Positions 22,621 to 33,993 of a stretch of 64,000 nt of DNA are shown here, piece after piece. Under the pieces are notes generated by a model. That model did not search any database, was not told the origin of the DNA, and saw only the letters and a list, made by a program, of their open reading frames with translations. The position numbers and the translations under genes are program-made. The stretch comes from Kryptolebias marmoratus (Eukaryota; Chordata; Actinopteri; Cyprinodontiformes; Rivulidae): NCBI RefSeq assembly GCF_001649575.2, contig NC_051431.1:10057491-10121490 (forward strand), given 5' to 3'. Within the stretch, counting starts at the first letter, position 1. Every line of letters begins with the position of its first letter.

Positions 22621-24563
22621 AAGTAAATGATTTAAAATATGAATTAAAAAAAGTAATGAGAATATAATGTCATAAAATCATTGACTTCTGTTTTACCTCG
22701 GTCAGGCCATTGCCCCAGACAACTGAGATGTTGTTCATAATAAACTGGTTGTCATCTTGAAGAGAAGCATCAAAAATGCCAACAGTTTTACCTTCCATGG
22801 TTCCTTTGTTTGTAATTTGTAAATTAAAAAGTTCATATCTTGCTGGTGAGTCACCATTTTTGTCAAAATAAACTCTTTCCCCATCCACAGTGGTAAAATT
22901 TACAAAGTTTAGATACTGCAATACCTACGGGACAAAATAAAAGTAAGTTTTCTGATAACATTTTTCCACAAAAAGTGGGTCAGTTTCTTACCTGCCACGG
23001 TTGAACGTGTTTGGTGTTGTAACAGCTGGCATCAGAAAGCGGCCTTCTAACATCATCACATTTGATAAAATTGTCAAGAGCATGAGCCACTGCATATACT
23101 GACTTGTAGACATTTTTAGTAAATCTGAGCTCAGACACATCAGTGAACTGTGAGGAAACAGTTTGCAAGCTCTCAAAGCCAGTGCATGGCTGCTTTTGTG
23201 TGTTTGCAGTTTTGTTCAGAGAGCAGTCAAACACATCTTCCCAGAAATCTCTCACAAACTCACTTTCAGGGAACTGTGAAGGGTGGAGCTGCCTCAGATG
23301 CTCCTCCAGACCAGGAATCCTCGCTTTGGCAACAGTGAAGCCAAGTGAGCCCAGCAGGATGGTGTATCCTTCACTATCTGTCAGTGAGGGATCTGTGATC
23401 CATGCATCGCTGCCAATCCACTGCAGCCCTGTTATGTTCTCTTTGTACAACTCAGAAGCTAGCAACTTAATTTCTCTGTGAGAAAGAAAGGCAATGATAA
23501 CTTTGGAAGTAGAATGCTTAATGATTTGTACTATTTTCTGTAAAACATTTGGAGGATCTGAAGATGAAAATGCTACAGAGTACTCTATACAAACTCCATA
23601 GTCTTGTGCAGCTTGGATGAATGCTGCGATGCCATCCAGACCATATTCATTATTCACAGCTACAGCCCCAACCCAGGTCCACCCAAAATACTTCACCAGC
23701 TTTGCCAGAGCTTTGCTTTGGTAGAAATCACTGGGGATAGTTCTGAAAAAAGTCGGGTACTCTCCTCTGTTGCTCAGACAGGCGCAGGTAGCAAAATGAC
23801 TAATCTATAAATAAGTAGAAACAGTCAAACATCTCACTAGCAGTGACAGAGGAATTATCATGACAATAATTATCATTAACGCAATATTTTAAATTTTGTT
23901 TCACAGAACAGTGAAATAAAAACCTCAAGTTTAACATAATGACTATCAACTCACAAGGTTTACTGACTTTTGCTTTTTAACTTACCACAGGTATTTGAAA
24001 TCTTCCAATAACCTGTGCAAACGCAATGGTTGGGCTTGATCCTGAGTGCCCTATGATAGCTTGCACTGTCTCAGTTTTTGTGCAGTTGTCATCACTGACT
24101 TCTGTTTTTAGTCCACTCACAAGTGCCAGTGCAGCTCTCAGTATGTCCATAACTCCGCAGCTATTATAAATCTTGTAGCCAATTCTAACACCAGACAGCA
24201 TCTCTGGGTTTTTGTTGATTTCATTTATAGCAAAAATCATTGTTTGAGCAAATTTAAATTCTCTAAAATTGAAACTGTGAAACACAGAAGAAAATATCTG
24301 AATCTTAATGGTTTAAACAAAAAATCTGAAAAAAAAATCATTCAGAAATTGAATAGGCCATACTTGATGCATTTTCTGAGTCCTGGAATTGACTGAAATG
24401 TGTCAATAAAATAATCCTGATCTGTGCGAAAGGAAAAAATGCCTCCGATAAAAAGATCCCCATCCTGAGAAAGTTCAGGAGGCTGTGCTAAGCCTTTCAG
24501 TCGACAAACAGACCTTCCTTTTCTCATCAGTAGTACCATAAGGAAAAGCCCCAATAGTGACAT
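21401..24563 (-). CDS. OlfC-4: V2R/OlfC-type receptor, separate subfamily, complete (847 aa)
   Basis: Exons: 24563-24364, 24262-23986, 23804-22992, 22924-22697, 22537-22414, 22302-21401. Signal peptide [18 protein letters not shown]; exon 1 motif [11 protein letters not shown]. Exon 2 ends [16 protein letters not shown], exon 3 opens [17 protein letters not shown], and the acidic hinge motif reads [10 protein letters not shown], close to the glutamate-receptor form, so amino-acid binding is likely (inference). Exon 5 is the Cys-rich 124-nt exon with [12 protein letters not shown]; exon 6 begins Glu-Ser-Pro-Gln-Cys and carries the seven membrane segments, ending [12 protein letters not shown] long (AT)n run lies in intron 4. 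It is single-copy in the window and sits between the unrecognised gene and the large OlfC-5 to 11 group. Confidence 0.92.
22584..22616. repeat. (AT)n microsatellite in OlfC-4 intron 4
   Basis: About 16 AT units between exons 4 and 5. Confidence 0.9.
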
Positions 24564-24607
24564 AGTTCTTCTCTGTCAGTAAACAGCTCTACGTGTCATT
24601 GCAGAAC

Positions 24608-24613
24608 TTTATA
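24608..24613 (-). promoter_or_regulatory. TATA box of OlfC-4
   Basis: Minus strand TATAAA about 45 bp before the OlfC-4 start codon. A CACCC-type stretch (GGGGGTGTG on the plus strand) lies a little further upstream near 24627. Confidence 0.45.
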
Positions 24614-24901
24614 CACATTCAGTTATGGGGGTGTGTTTGTCACAGTAAAACTTCCCCTCAGGGGAGGTTAAAACAGACTTGTTTTTGTCCATGAATATTT
24701 TTTTTTAATTTTTTTTATTGAAGTTTCATTAAGTTTTTATAATAAATTAAAAACACATATATTTTATCCTTGTAACATACATTAAAACTACATTTAATAT
24801 GTTTGCTTTACAAAAACAAAGAAAAAAATAGATATGCCATAAATACATTGCAAAGAATATTTTGAAAATGCATTATTGTACAACAAAACAAATCCTTATT
24901 A

Positions 24902-25795
24902 CACTCACTGACAAAATAAGTTAAGCTCCAATAGAATGGTCTGATTTGGACATAATTTGTTTTGCAAGTAGTTGTCACATCTAGATTAAGCACCAAAGGG
25001 CATAAGAGCTGGTAAAACAGTAAGTCAAGATCACCAGAAACAGTTGGTGTTTTGTAAATGCATTATTACTATTTTGAAAAGTTTAAAAGGGGTTGAAATA
25101 TGGGTGTGCTTGAGGCCAGGTGGTCGTATTTTACAACTGGGGCACATAAATGTCACAATGGCCCAATGCTGGAATTAATGGGTATGTGAGAACACCCAAA
25201 CATATGTGAAGGTTCCAATCACCCAAAACAGACTACACCTGACATTAATTAGACTACAGATTCACTATGCAGTGAGTAGGCTGTAATGAACACCAGAACA
25301 GAGACATGGACTGATGACGAGTGTCACTGTATAATTTCATAGATAAACCTCATAAGGTATGACTTTAGGCCACATCGGAAAGTGGACTCCGTTAAGTATC
25401 TATGAACTGCCAGCATCATATTATAGTCCTTCTCACACCAGCCAAGTCCCCTTATCTTTTTAAATAAATTAGTAGAATCAGCTTAGATGTCAACTCTGTT
25501 CCAGTGCCAATCTGTCCTTTCTTAAAGACCATTTATAAGTGTTAGGTACCGATTTGTGAAAGAAAATGATATAATGGCTGACTCCATCCTGCACCAAATC
25601 ATTCCTTGTAATTATGACAGAGGGTGCGCAACACCCTAATAATGTGTGAACAACAGTATGCCCATAAACTACCAACTCTGTTATCCAATTGACCTGTTAC
25701 TGTAATTATTGCAGTGCAGTCTGGGGACCTTTAAACACAGGCACTTTATTTTTTCCACCACTTTGTCTGCTTAACTTATTTTTCAACAGTGAGTG
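24902..25795. mobile_element. TA-flanked inverted-repeat DNA element (Tc1/mariner-like, non-autonomous)
   Basis: The left end CACTCACTGACAAAATAAG and the right end (read on the minus strand) CACTCACTGTTGAAAAATAA both continue into GTTAAGC, about 25-27 bp with a 2-bp indel. Each end is flanked by TA. The 894-bp interior has no intact transposase. A short minus-strand frame near 25490-25675 contains a QDG triplet and His spaced as in mariner transposases, which is too weak to rely on. It ends 106 bp short of OlfC-5. Confidence 0.6.
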
Positions 25796-25900
25796 TATTT
25801 GAAAAAAAGTTGTTTAATCATAGGTCAAGTATAAATTTTCAGTTGAACAATTACAGGAACATAAAAACACCTTGCATCTTATTTCTGTCAGTTTTCAAAA

Positions 25901-28900
25901 TTATTTTGGTGCCCCCTTTCCCATCATATTTTTTTTTGTATTTTTGTTAGGTTTCAGCAAGATTATATAACATTTTGGAATGAATATACAAATTAAAAGT
26001 CCAAAACTTGAAGCAAGAATTGCAAAAATTTCTACAGCTACACTGAACTTTCCAGGAGAGCTGACATATGCTGGGATAAATGTGATCCATACTGCACAGA
26101 ATATCAGCATGCTAAAAGTGATTAATTTTGCTTCATTGAAATTATCAGGCAGTTTTCGAGCAAGAAAAGCAAAAATGAAACACAACATGGCAAGAAGTCC
26201 AATGTACCCAATTACAGACCAGAAACCTACATCTGAGCCCAGAGCACACTCCAAGATGATTTTATCTTTGTATTCTTTCAAATTCTTCATTGGAAATGGA
26301 GGAGAAATGGTTAACCAGAGAATACATATGATGACTTGAATAAAAGTAAAAGTAAGAACACTGAGTCTCTGCTGTGTAGGCCCAAAGAGTTTCATCACTT
26401 TGTTCCCTGGAAGCAAAGCTTTGAATGCCATTAAAACCACTATTGTTTTCCCCAGAACACAGGAGATGCAGAGGACAAAAGTGATGCCAAAAGCTGTGTG
26501 ACGAAGCATACAGGACCACTCAGAGGGACGTCCAATGAAGGTCAGAGAGCAGAGAAAACACAGAGTCAAGGAGAAAAGCAGCAGGAAGCTCAGCTCAGAG
26601 TTGTTTGCTCTGACAAGAGGAGTTTTCCTGTATCTGAAGAAAATGACAGCTACGGCAGCAGTCAGACATGTTCCAAACAAAGAGGCTACAGTGAGCAGTG
26701 CTCCCATAATCTCTTGATATGATAGAAAAAGTTCTTCCTTTTTAATGCAAGCATTTCTTTTCTCATTTGACCAGAACTCGGGAGGGCATTTCACACAGGT
26801 GATAGAATCTGAAAAAATAATATTGAAATCTTTATTAATTGTGCTTGCTGAGTAGATTGATCTAATTTCCCTAATTCTTTGTCTTACTTGAAGGTTTTCT
26901 GCTTAAACGAAATCACAACAACTTTGATGGTGACATATTTTTGAAACACACAAGAAATAATGAAAATATTTTTGTGTCAACTTCTCATTTTTTGATACCT
27001 GACACTTTCACAATAAAAAAGAGCTAATCTTCTAAGACTATGTTGTGCAAATACATAACACAAACATTGTGTATGGTCCTCTATAAATTCTTTCAGTGTG
27101 TGAAAAAAAATGGAGAAGCTTGATGATTTTAAAAAAATCTGTATTATGTGTTTATTTTATTGTACAATTCCATTTTATGATTCATACTAAACCTGTGTTG
27201 TTGCTCATTTCTCCCTCTGCACATCTTACACAGTCATAGCAGCAAACAGGTTTTCCTTTCTGGAGAACTTTCCGTGTTCCTGGAGGACACTTCTCACTGC
27301 AGACTGACACAGGAACCTGCAGGTTCAGGAACACAAGCAATATAAAAAACTGGGAGACAAAATACTTGTGTTGTCTGTACAAACCTTTATTTATACTTCT
27401 GATGCATCAGTTGCAAATAAACAAAAGTAAAGCAGGATTGCCATTTACCTGCAGTGATTGATTTGCCCAAATTAAAGACTTGTTCTGCAAACTCATCTGT
27501 TTGTCTGCTGGTAACATTGCATCATAAAGACCAACTGTTACAAATTCCACATAGTCATTTACTTTCAGCTGCCAGTTTATAATTTCATATTTTGCTGCTG
27601 GGTCACCATTTTCATTGAAATAAACTTCATGTCCTTCTTTTGTTTTGAAGTGAATCTTTTGAATGTGCTGTAAAATCTAGAAGACCAAAAAAAATAAAAA
27701 GATTATTTTAAAATCACCAAGTTTTTCCTATAATAATACATTTTACTTTTCAAACTTAACTTATACTAATTCTAGTTGATGTTGATATTAAACTCACAGT
27801 GAAGGGATTTAGCTTCACCTTGTTGCTACATGTTTTATTACACTCAAGGATATCATGAAGAGCATGGGCCACTGCATACACTCCTTTATACACATTATAA
27901 AGAATGGGCATGAGTGACATGTCTGTGAAGCTGTTTTCCACTCCAGTCAGATCTTCATGTCCAGTACATTCTGTCTGAATCTCCTCTAATTGTATCTGCT
28001 TGAAATTACAGTTGAATAATGCCTCATAGAACTCTGTAAACAAGTCATTATTTGATGAATTAAGTGGCTTCACATCTAACATAAACTTTTTAAGACCACT
28101 GACATGTGCTTTTGGGATAGAAAGTCCTATAGCTCCATCCAGGATGTGATTCTTATCCCTTGTTGCAGTCTGAGAATCAAAAATCCATCCCTCACTGCCA
28201 ACCCACTGATACCCTGTCAAGTTGCTTTTAGAAAACTCTTGTAGTAACACGTCCAGATCCATGTGAGAAACAAACGCAACAATAACCTTTGAAGTTGAAG
28301 CCTTGATAATGTCCATTATCTTTTGTATTTTGTATGATGAATCTGTTCTAAAGAAAGAAACAGAATATTCCAGACAGATGCCCAGCTGCTGGGCAGTTTC
28401 TGTGAATGTTGCCATGCCATTGTTGCCATAATCATCATTGGTTCTAACAGCTCCAACCCAAGTCCATCCAAAGTGTTTGACCAAATGAGCCAAAGCTCTG
28501 CTCTGATAGTAGTCACTGGGTATGGTTCTGAGAAATGAGGGGTATTTGGTTTTGTCACTGAGACAAGCACATGTGGAAAAATGGCTGATCTGATAAAAAG
28601 TACATATATAATTGTCAAGTAATCACAATGTGCAGTTTCACAGAAAACAAAAAAGTAAAATGTTTTGGAAAAAAATACCCACCAGTGGAATATGAAATGG
28701 TCCAATAGAAGTAGCAATTGCTGTGCTAGGAGAGGAAGAGGTTTCTCCCATAATAGCCTGGACATGTGCAGGTCTTAAACATGCATTTAAAGGTGAAGTT
28801 ACAATTTCATTACCATTAACCAAGGCCAAAGCAACTCTTACACTTCTGGCAATGGAACCACATGTATCGTAGATTTTATAACCCAGAGTGATGTTTGGCA

Positions 28901-29330
28901 ATATGTCTGTGCTGTTATTAATCTCCTCAATTGCAAAAAGCATAGCCTGAGCAAACTGGAAGTCTCTGAAATTTAAACTTAATGCAGACAGTTTATGTAT
29001 GAGACTTTTTACTAATTTAATCTTAAAATGATCAACAAATGAACACAACAAAATTCAAGAGAAGTTTCTTTTTTACCCCCTTAAAAGTGTAATTTACCTG
29101 GTGCATTGTAGTTGCAGAGGTTTCTCTGTATATTCATCACGACTGTTTTTCCAGCTGCTATGAAAAGAGAAGATTCCTCCCAACAGAATGTCTCCATCTT
29201 TAACTAGTTGAGGGACATCAGGATCCCCTCTTTGTTTGCAGGTCAGCTCCTCAGCATGAAAGCAAGATGCTATAAACAATAAATAAAAAAGTGCCCATTC
29301 TGGATGTGGCCACCTCAGTGTGAACGTCAT
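25901..29330 (-). CDS. OlfC-5: V2R/OlfC-type receptor, complete (855 aa)
   Basis: Exons: 29330-29098, 28965-28683, 28589-27798, 27676-27449, 27316-27193, 26808-25901. I start at [19 protein letters not shown], matching the [12 protein letters not shown] start of its paralogues, and leave out 31 upstream in-frame residues that the paralogues lack. Signal peptide, then [15 protein letters not shown]. Exon 2 has [15 protein letters not shown], exon 3 [26 protein letters not shown] and [10 protein letters not shown]. The Cys-rich exon reads [17 protein letters not shown] and joins exon 6 as Asp-Ser-Ile-Thr-Cys. Seven membrane segments, ending MGKGAPK. It belongs to the OlfC-5 to 11 expansion. Confidence 0.92.
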
Positions 29331-29368
29331 GCTGAGTGAAACAGCAAAACTAGAAACATTTACACTAG

Positions 29369-29446
29369 TATTTATACAACTCGTTTTAGCTTGAGATATA
29401 ACAAATGACCAACGATGGTCCAACCTACAGGGCGGAGCAAGAAAAG
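29369..29446 (-). promoter_or_regulatory. Candidate promoter of OlfC-5: TATA box plus G-rich box
   Basis: Minus strand TATAAATA at 29369-29376, about 40 bp before the start. On the plus strand a GGGCGGAGCAAG-type box lies at about 29430-29442, matching in place the AGGTGGGGCAAAAG box of other members. Confidence 0.5.
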
Positions 29447-29576
29447 AAAATTTATTTTGAATTTATCCGCCACTTAGAATAGGAAAAGTTACTATATGTA
29501 GGCTTTTGTTAAACAGAAAATAAAGTTTTTTACATGAACACATAAATTTGTCACAAATGTTCAGGAATGGCAAAAT

Positions 29577-29582
29577 TTTATT
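29577..29582 (-). terminator. Candidate poly(A) signal of OlfC-6
   Basis: AATAAA on the minus strand about 150 bp past the stop. Confidence 0.35.
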
Positions 29583-29729
29583 AATTACAGCAGTAGTTAA
29601 ATGGTTACAGTTTCTGTTACATGGTATAAAGAGCTAGAAATGAACATTCAATCATAAAATATATTACTGCAAACAAGTAAAATACAAATGGCATCAACAT
29701 GCTTGGTTCATAACATGACTATCAGTTTT

Positions 29730-32700
29730 TTAGAATGCCTTTGGTGGCCCTTTCCCCATCAAATTCTTCTTTGTATTTTTTTCTGGTTTCATCAACATGA
29801 TGTAACACTTTGGGATGAAGATACAAATCAGCAGTCCAAAACTAGAAGCAAGAATGGCGAAGATTTCTACAGCAACACTAAATTTCCCAGGAGAGCTGAC
29901 GTATGCTGGGATAAAAGTGAGCCATACTGCACAGAATATCAACATGCTAAAAGTGATAAACTTTGCTTCATTGAAATTATCAGGCAGTTTGCGAGCCAGA
30001 AAAGCAAAAATGAAACACAAAATTGCCAAAAGTCCAATGTACCCAAGCACAGACCAGAAGCCTATAGCTGAGCCCAGAGCACACTCCAAAATGATTTTAT
30101 CTTTGAATTCTTTAAAATTTTTAGATGGAAAAGGAGGGGAAATTGCTAACCAGGCGACACATATGATCAACTGCATAAGAGTAAAACCCAGAACACTGAG
30201 TCTCTGCTGCGCTGGCCCAAACCATTTCATCATATTTGTTCCAGGAAGTGTAGCTTTAAATGCCATTAGTACTACCATTGTTTTTCCAAGAACACAAGAG
30301 ATGCAGAGAACAAAGGTGATGCCAAAAGCTGTGTGACGGAGCATACAGGACCACTCAGAGGGACGTCCAATGAAGGTCAGAGAGCAGAGAAAACACAGAG
30401 TCAAGGAGAAAAGCAGCAGGAAGCTCAGCTCAGAGTTGTTTGCTCTGACAAGAGGAGTTTTCCTGTATTTAATGAAAATGACAGCTACAATTGCAGTCAT
30501 ACATGTTCCAAATAAAGAGGCTACGGTGAGCAGTGCTCCCATAATCTCTTCATATGACAGAAACACGGCCTCCTTCTTTAAACAAGCATCTCGTCTATCA
30601 TTTGACCAGAACTCAGGAGAGCATCTCACACAGGCAACAGAATCTGCAAAATCACATTAAAAGACATAATTCATTGAATAAAATTGTAATAATTGTGCTT
30701 GTTTTGTGCATTTTTCTCCTTCTGCCTAATTGATTCTCATTAACCTAAGACACTTTACCTGAGTCAGTTATTTATAATCTTGTGAACATGTAACTTTGCA
30801 AACTCCAGATAGACTTTAGGTAGTTATTCTGTAATAGCAAAAGCTTGGGTCTCAGTAGATTAAGACAAATACTAAATACTCAATTTTTTGAATAATTTAA
30901 GAATTAGAATGTTATTATGAGCCTTTTTTCCCCATCTGGGAACTTGATTATTGTCAAAGGCTTTTAATAGCTGCATTAAATACAAACTAACCTGTGTTGT
31001 TGCTTATTTCTCCCTCTGCACATCTTATACAGTCATAGCAGCAAACTGGTTTTCCTTTCTGAAGAACTTTACGGGTTCCTGGTGGACACTTCTCACTGCA
31101 AACTGAGACAGGAACCTGCAAGAATAAATACAACAATGAAAATAAAAAAATCAACATTATAGTATTGTTTAATGTATCTCTGTTATATTGCATGAAAACC
31201 AAGCATAAAATAGCACACAGTGTCATAATATGTAGTCATCAACAATGCAGATAATTTTTATGAGATCGTACCTGCATTGCTTTTTGTGCCCAGATTAAAG
31301 ACTCAGTTTGCACATCCATCTGTTTGTCTGCAGGTAATGATGCATCATAAAAACCAACAGTGACAAAGTTTACAATACCACTTTCTCTTGGCTGCCAGTT
31401 TATAATTTCATATTTTGCTGCTGGATCTCCATGTTCATTAAAATAAACCTCATCTCCTCCTTTTGTCTCAAAGTGAATCCTTTGTATATGCTGTAAAATC
31501 TATGATGTCAGAAAAAAAATACCTAATGAACATTCTGCAGTCTTATTGTCACAAGTATATGGAATTTTATACAACCGTACACTTAAAGTTTTAAACCTTG
31601 TTCATAGTAACTGTAAATATTTTTATATTACACTCACTGTGTATGGATCTAGCTGCACACTGTTTTTGCATGTTTCATTACAACTGAGAATATTGTCCAG
31701 AGCATGGGCCACTGCATACACTCCTTTATACATGTTGTTGAAAATGGGCATGAGTGACATGTCAGTGAAGGTGTTTTCCACTCCAGTCAGATCCTCATGT
31801 CCAGTACATTCTGTCTGAATCTCCCCGGATTGTGACTGCTTAAATTTACAGCTGAAAAGTGCCTCATAGAACTCTGTAAAAAAGTCTTTATCTGTCAAAT
31901 TAAGTGGTTTTACATTAAATATAAACTCTTTCAGACCACTGACATGTGCTTTTGGGATAGACAGGCCTATAGCTCCATCCAGGATGTGATTTGTATCGGC
32001 TGCAGCTGTTTGAAAATCAAAGATCCAAGCTTCAGTACCAACCCACTGGTACCCAGTCAAGTTCTGTTTGGAAAACTCATGAATAAGCACATCCATGTCA
32101 GCTTGGGAGAGGAAAGCAACAATCACTTTTGAAGTTGAAGTCCTAATAATATCAATATTTCTTAGTATTTTGTATGATGAATCTGTTCTAAAAAAAGAAA
32201 CAGAATATTCCAGACAGATGCCCAGCTGCTCTGCAGTTTCTGTGAATGTTGCCATGCCGCTGTTACCATAATCATCATTGGTTCTAACAGCTCCAACCCA
32301 AGTCCATCCAAAGTATTTGACCAAATGAGCCAGAGCTCTGCTCTGATGGTAGTCACTGGGTATGGTTCTGAGAAAAGATGGGTACCTAGTTTTATCACTG
32401 AGACAAGCACATGTAGCAAAGTGGCTGATCTGAAATAAAATAAAAATTTTATATCCTTCAAATAAAATATGAGACATTTTTTACAACAATAAACGTAGTA
32501 AAAAGTAACTATAAAGACTAATATTATTCATAATACAGCATTCATTTCCAATTCTACCTACCAGTGGAATAGAAAATGAACCAATAACAGTAGCAATTGC
32601 TGTGCTGGGAGATGAAGAGGCTTCTCCCATTATGGCCTGCACATGTGCAGGTTTTGTACATGCTTTAGAAGGAGCAGATATATTGTCATTACTGTTAAGC

Positions 32701-33303
32701 AGTGCCAGTGCAACTTTTACACTTCTAGCAATGGATCCACAAGTATCATATATTTTATAGCCCAGAAAGATTCCTGGCAGCAGGTCTGAGCTGTTGTTAA
32801 TCTCCTCGATGGCAAAAAGCATAGCCTGGGCTAACTGGAATTCTCTGAAATTTAAACTTGATTCAGACAATTACAAATAATTGACATAATAAACAGCTTT
32901 TTTCTGAAACTCTAAAAACATCATATAGAAATGAAAGCAGTCAATTTTATTATTCTTAAGACAAATATTTTTTACATTTTATAATATGTAGGAACAGCAC
33001 TTTGTACCTGATTTGTACCAATATTGAAGTTATCTTAAAAAATTAATCTAATTAATTGTCTTAAATAATTTACCTGGTACATTGCAGTGGCAGAGGTTTG
33101 TGTAAGTACGTTTCCTGTTTTTCTTTCCAGTTGTTGTGAAACGAGAAAACTCCACCTAACATAATGTCACCATCCTTGACTAACTGAGGGTTTTCAGGAT
33201 CTCCTCTTTGTCTGCATTCTGGTTCTTCAGCAACAATGAAAGATGCCACAAACAACAGATGTATGAGTGCCCAACCCTGCTTTGTCAATTTTGTAGATGT
33301 CAT
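29730..33303 (-). CDS. OlfC-6: V2R/OlfC-type receptor, complete (856 aa)
   Basis: Exons: 33303-33074, 32844-32562, 32429-31638, 31499-31272, 31115-30992, 30643-29730. The start [18 protein letters not shown] aligns with the paralogues; a Met six codons upstream (33321) is possible but would lengthen the leader. Ligand-domain motifs are [52 protein letters not shown] and [10 protein letters not shown]. The Cys-rich exon has [17 protein letters not shown]. Exon 6 carries seven membrane segments and ends MGKGPPKAF. An AATAAA lies about 150 bp past the stop. It lacks the clear G-rich upstream box seen in most neighbours. Role by family: amino-acid odorant receptor on olfactory neurons. Confidence 0.92.
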
Positions 33304-33372
33304 GTTGAGCAAAACATCCAATGGCCAAGAAGCATCACATGGACATTATCGCAAATGCAAGATGTGCACTGA

Positions 33373-33380
33373 TATTTATG
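33373..33380 (-). promoter_or_regulatory. TATA-like box of OlfC-6
   Basis: Minus strand CATAAATA followed by TCAGTGC, about 70 bp before the start, as in OlfC-7 and OlfC-8. The further-upstream stretch CTCTGAGGAC near 33426 is shared with OlfC-10, but the G-rich box itself is not recognisable. Confidence 0.45.
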
Positions 33381-33385
33381 CAGTT

Positions 33386-33879
33386 TCAACCAGCAAAACA
33401 TCATAATAAAAGTGTGATGATTATTCTCTGAGGACTACAAAGTAGCTGTTATTGAAAATGATTATTATTTTTATTTATTCATTTTGCTGTTGCCGTCTTT
33501 CATTTGTTAGTGTATTATACTGTTTTTGTCTTTGTCTTTTTCTTTTTTTTTATTTTTTTTGTCAGACGACAAACGGATGCACTTCATTTCAAAGAACTCA
33601 TTCTCTCCTCCAAAAAACTCTGGTTCCCAAAAGGCCTGAAACCACTAATCGTGATCAAAGTTGCATTTACTTTAGCATCTGAAGCCAAAGCTAATTAATT
33701 GATGATTAGTATTTAAAAATTTGGAGTTCTCGCACTAGAGCAGTTTAGTTTAAATGTAAATCAATGAACAAACATTGATTAGTCCACAGTATACAGTTGG
33801 GTAACAAACTATACTGAGTTTAAAACTTAAAAAACAAAAAGAAACACACACAGCTGGCACCAGTTATTGTTTAAAACTG
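33386..33879. other. Intergenic, OlfC-6 to OlfC-7
   Basis: T-rich stretch 33475-33560, then unique-looking sequence; no gene recognised. Confidence 0.45.
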
Positions 33880-33885
33880 TTTATT
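33880..33885 (-). terminator. Candidate poly(A) signal of OlfC-7
   Basis: AATAAA on the minus strand about 110 bp past the stop. Confidence 0.35.
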
Positions 33886-33993
33886 TCGTTTGTCAACCAC
33901 AGGCACATTTAGAATGACTCAAAGCAAACTAACATTCCAAATAAAAATTGAGCAAATAAAAGACCTGTTATATTTTATGACCTTTCTTTTTCA

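Noticed and set aside
25490..25675. Mariner transposase gene
   Set aside because: One short frame with a QDG triplet; no catalytic DDE/DDD arrangement can be followed, so only the element ends are annotated.
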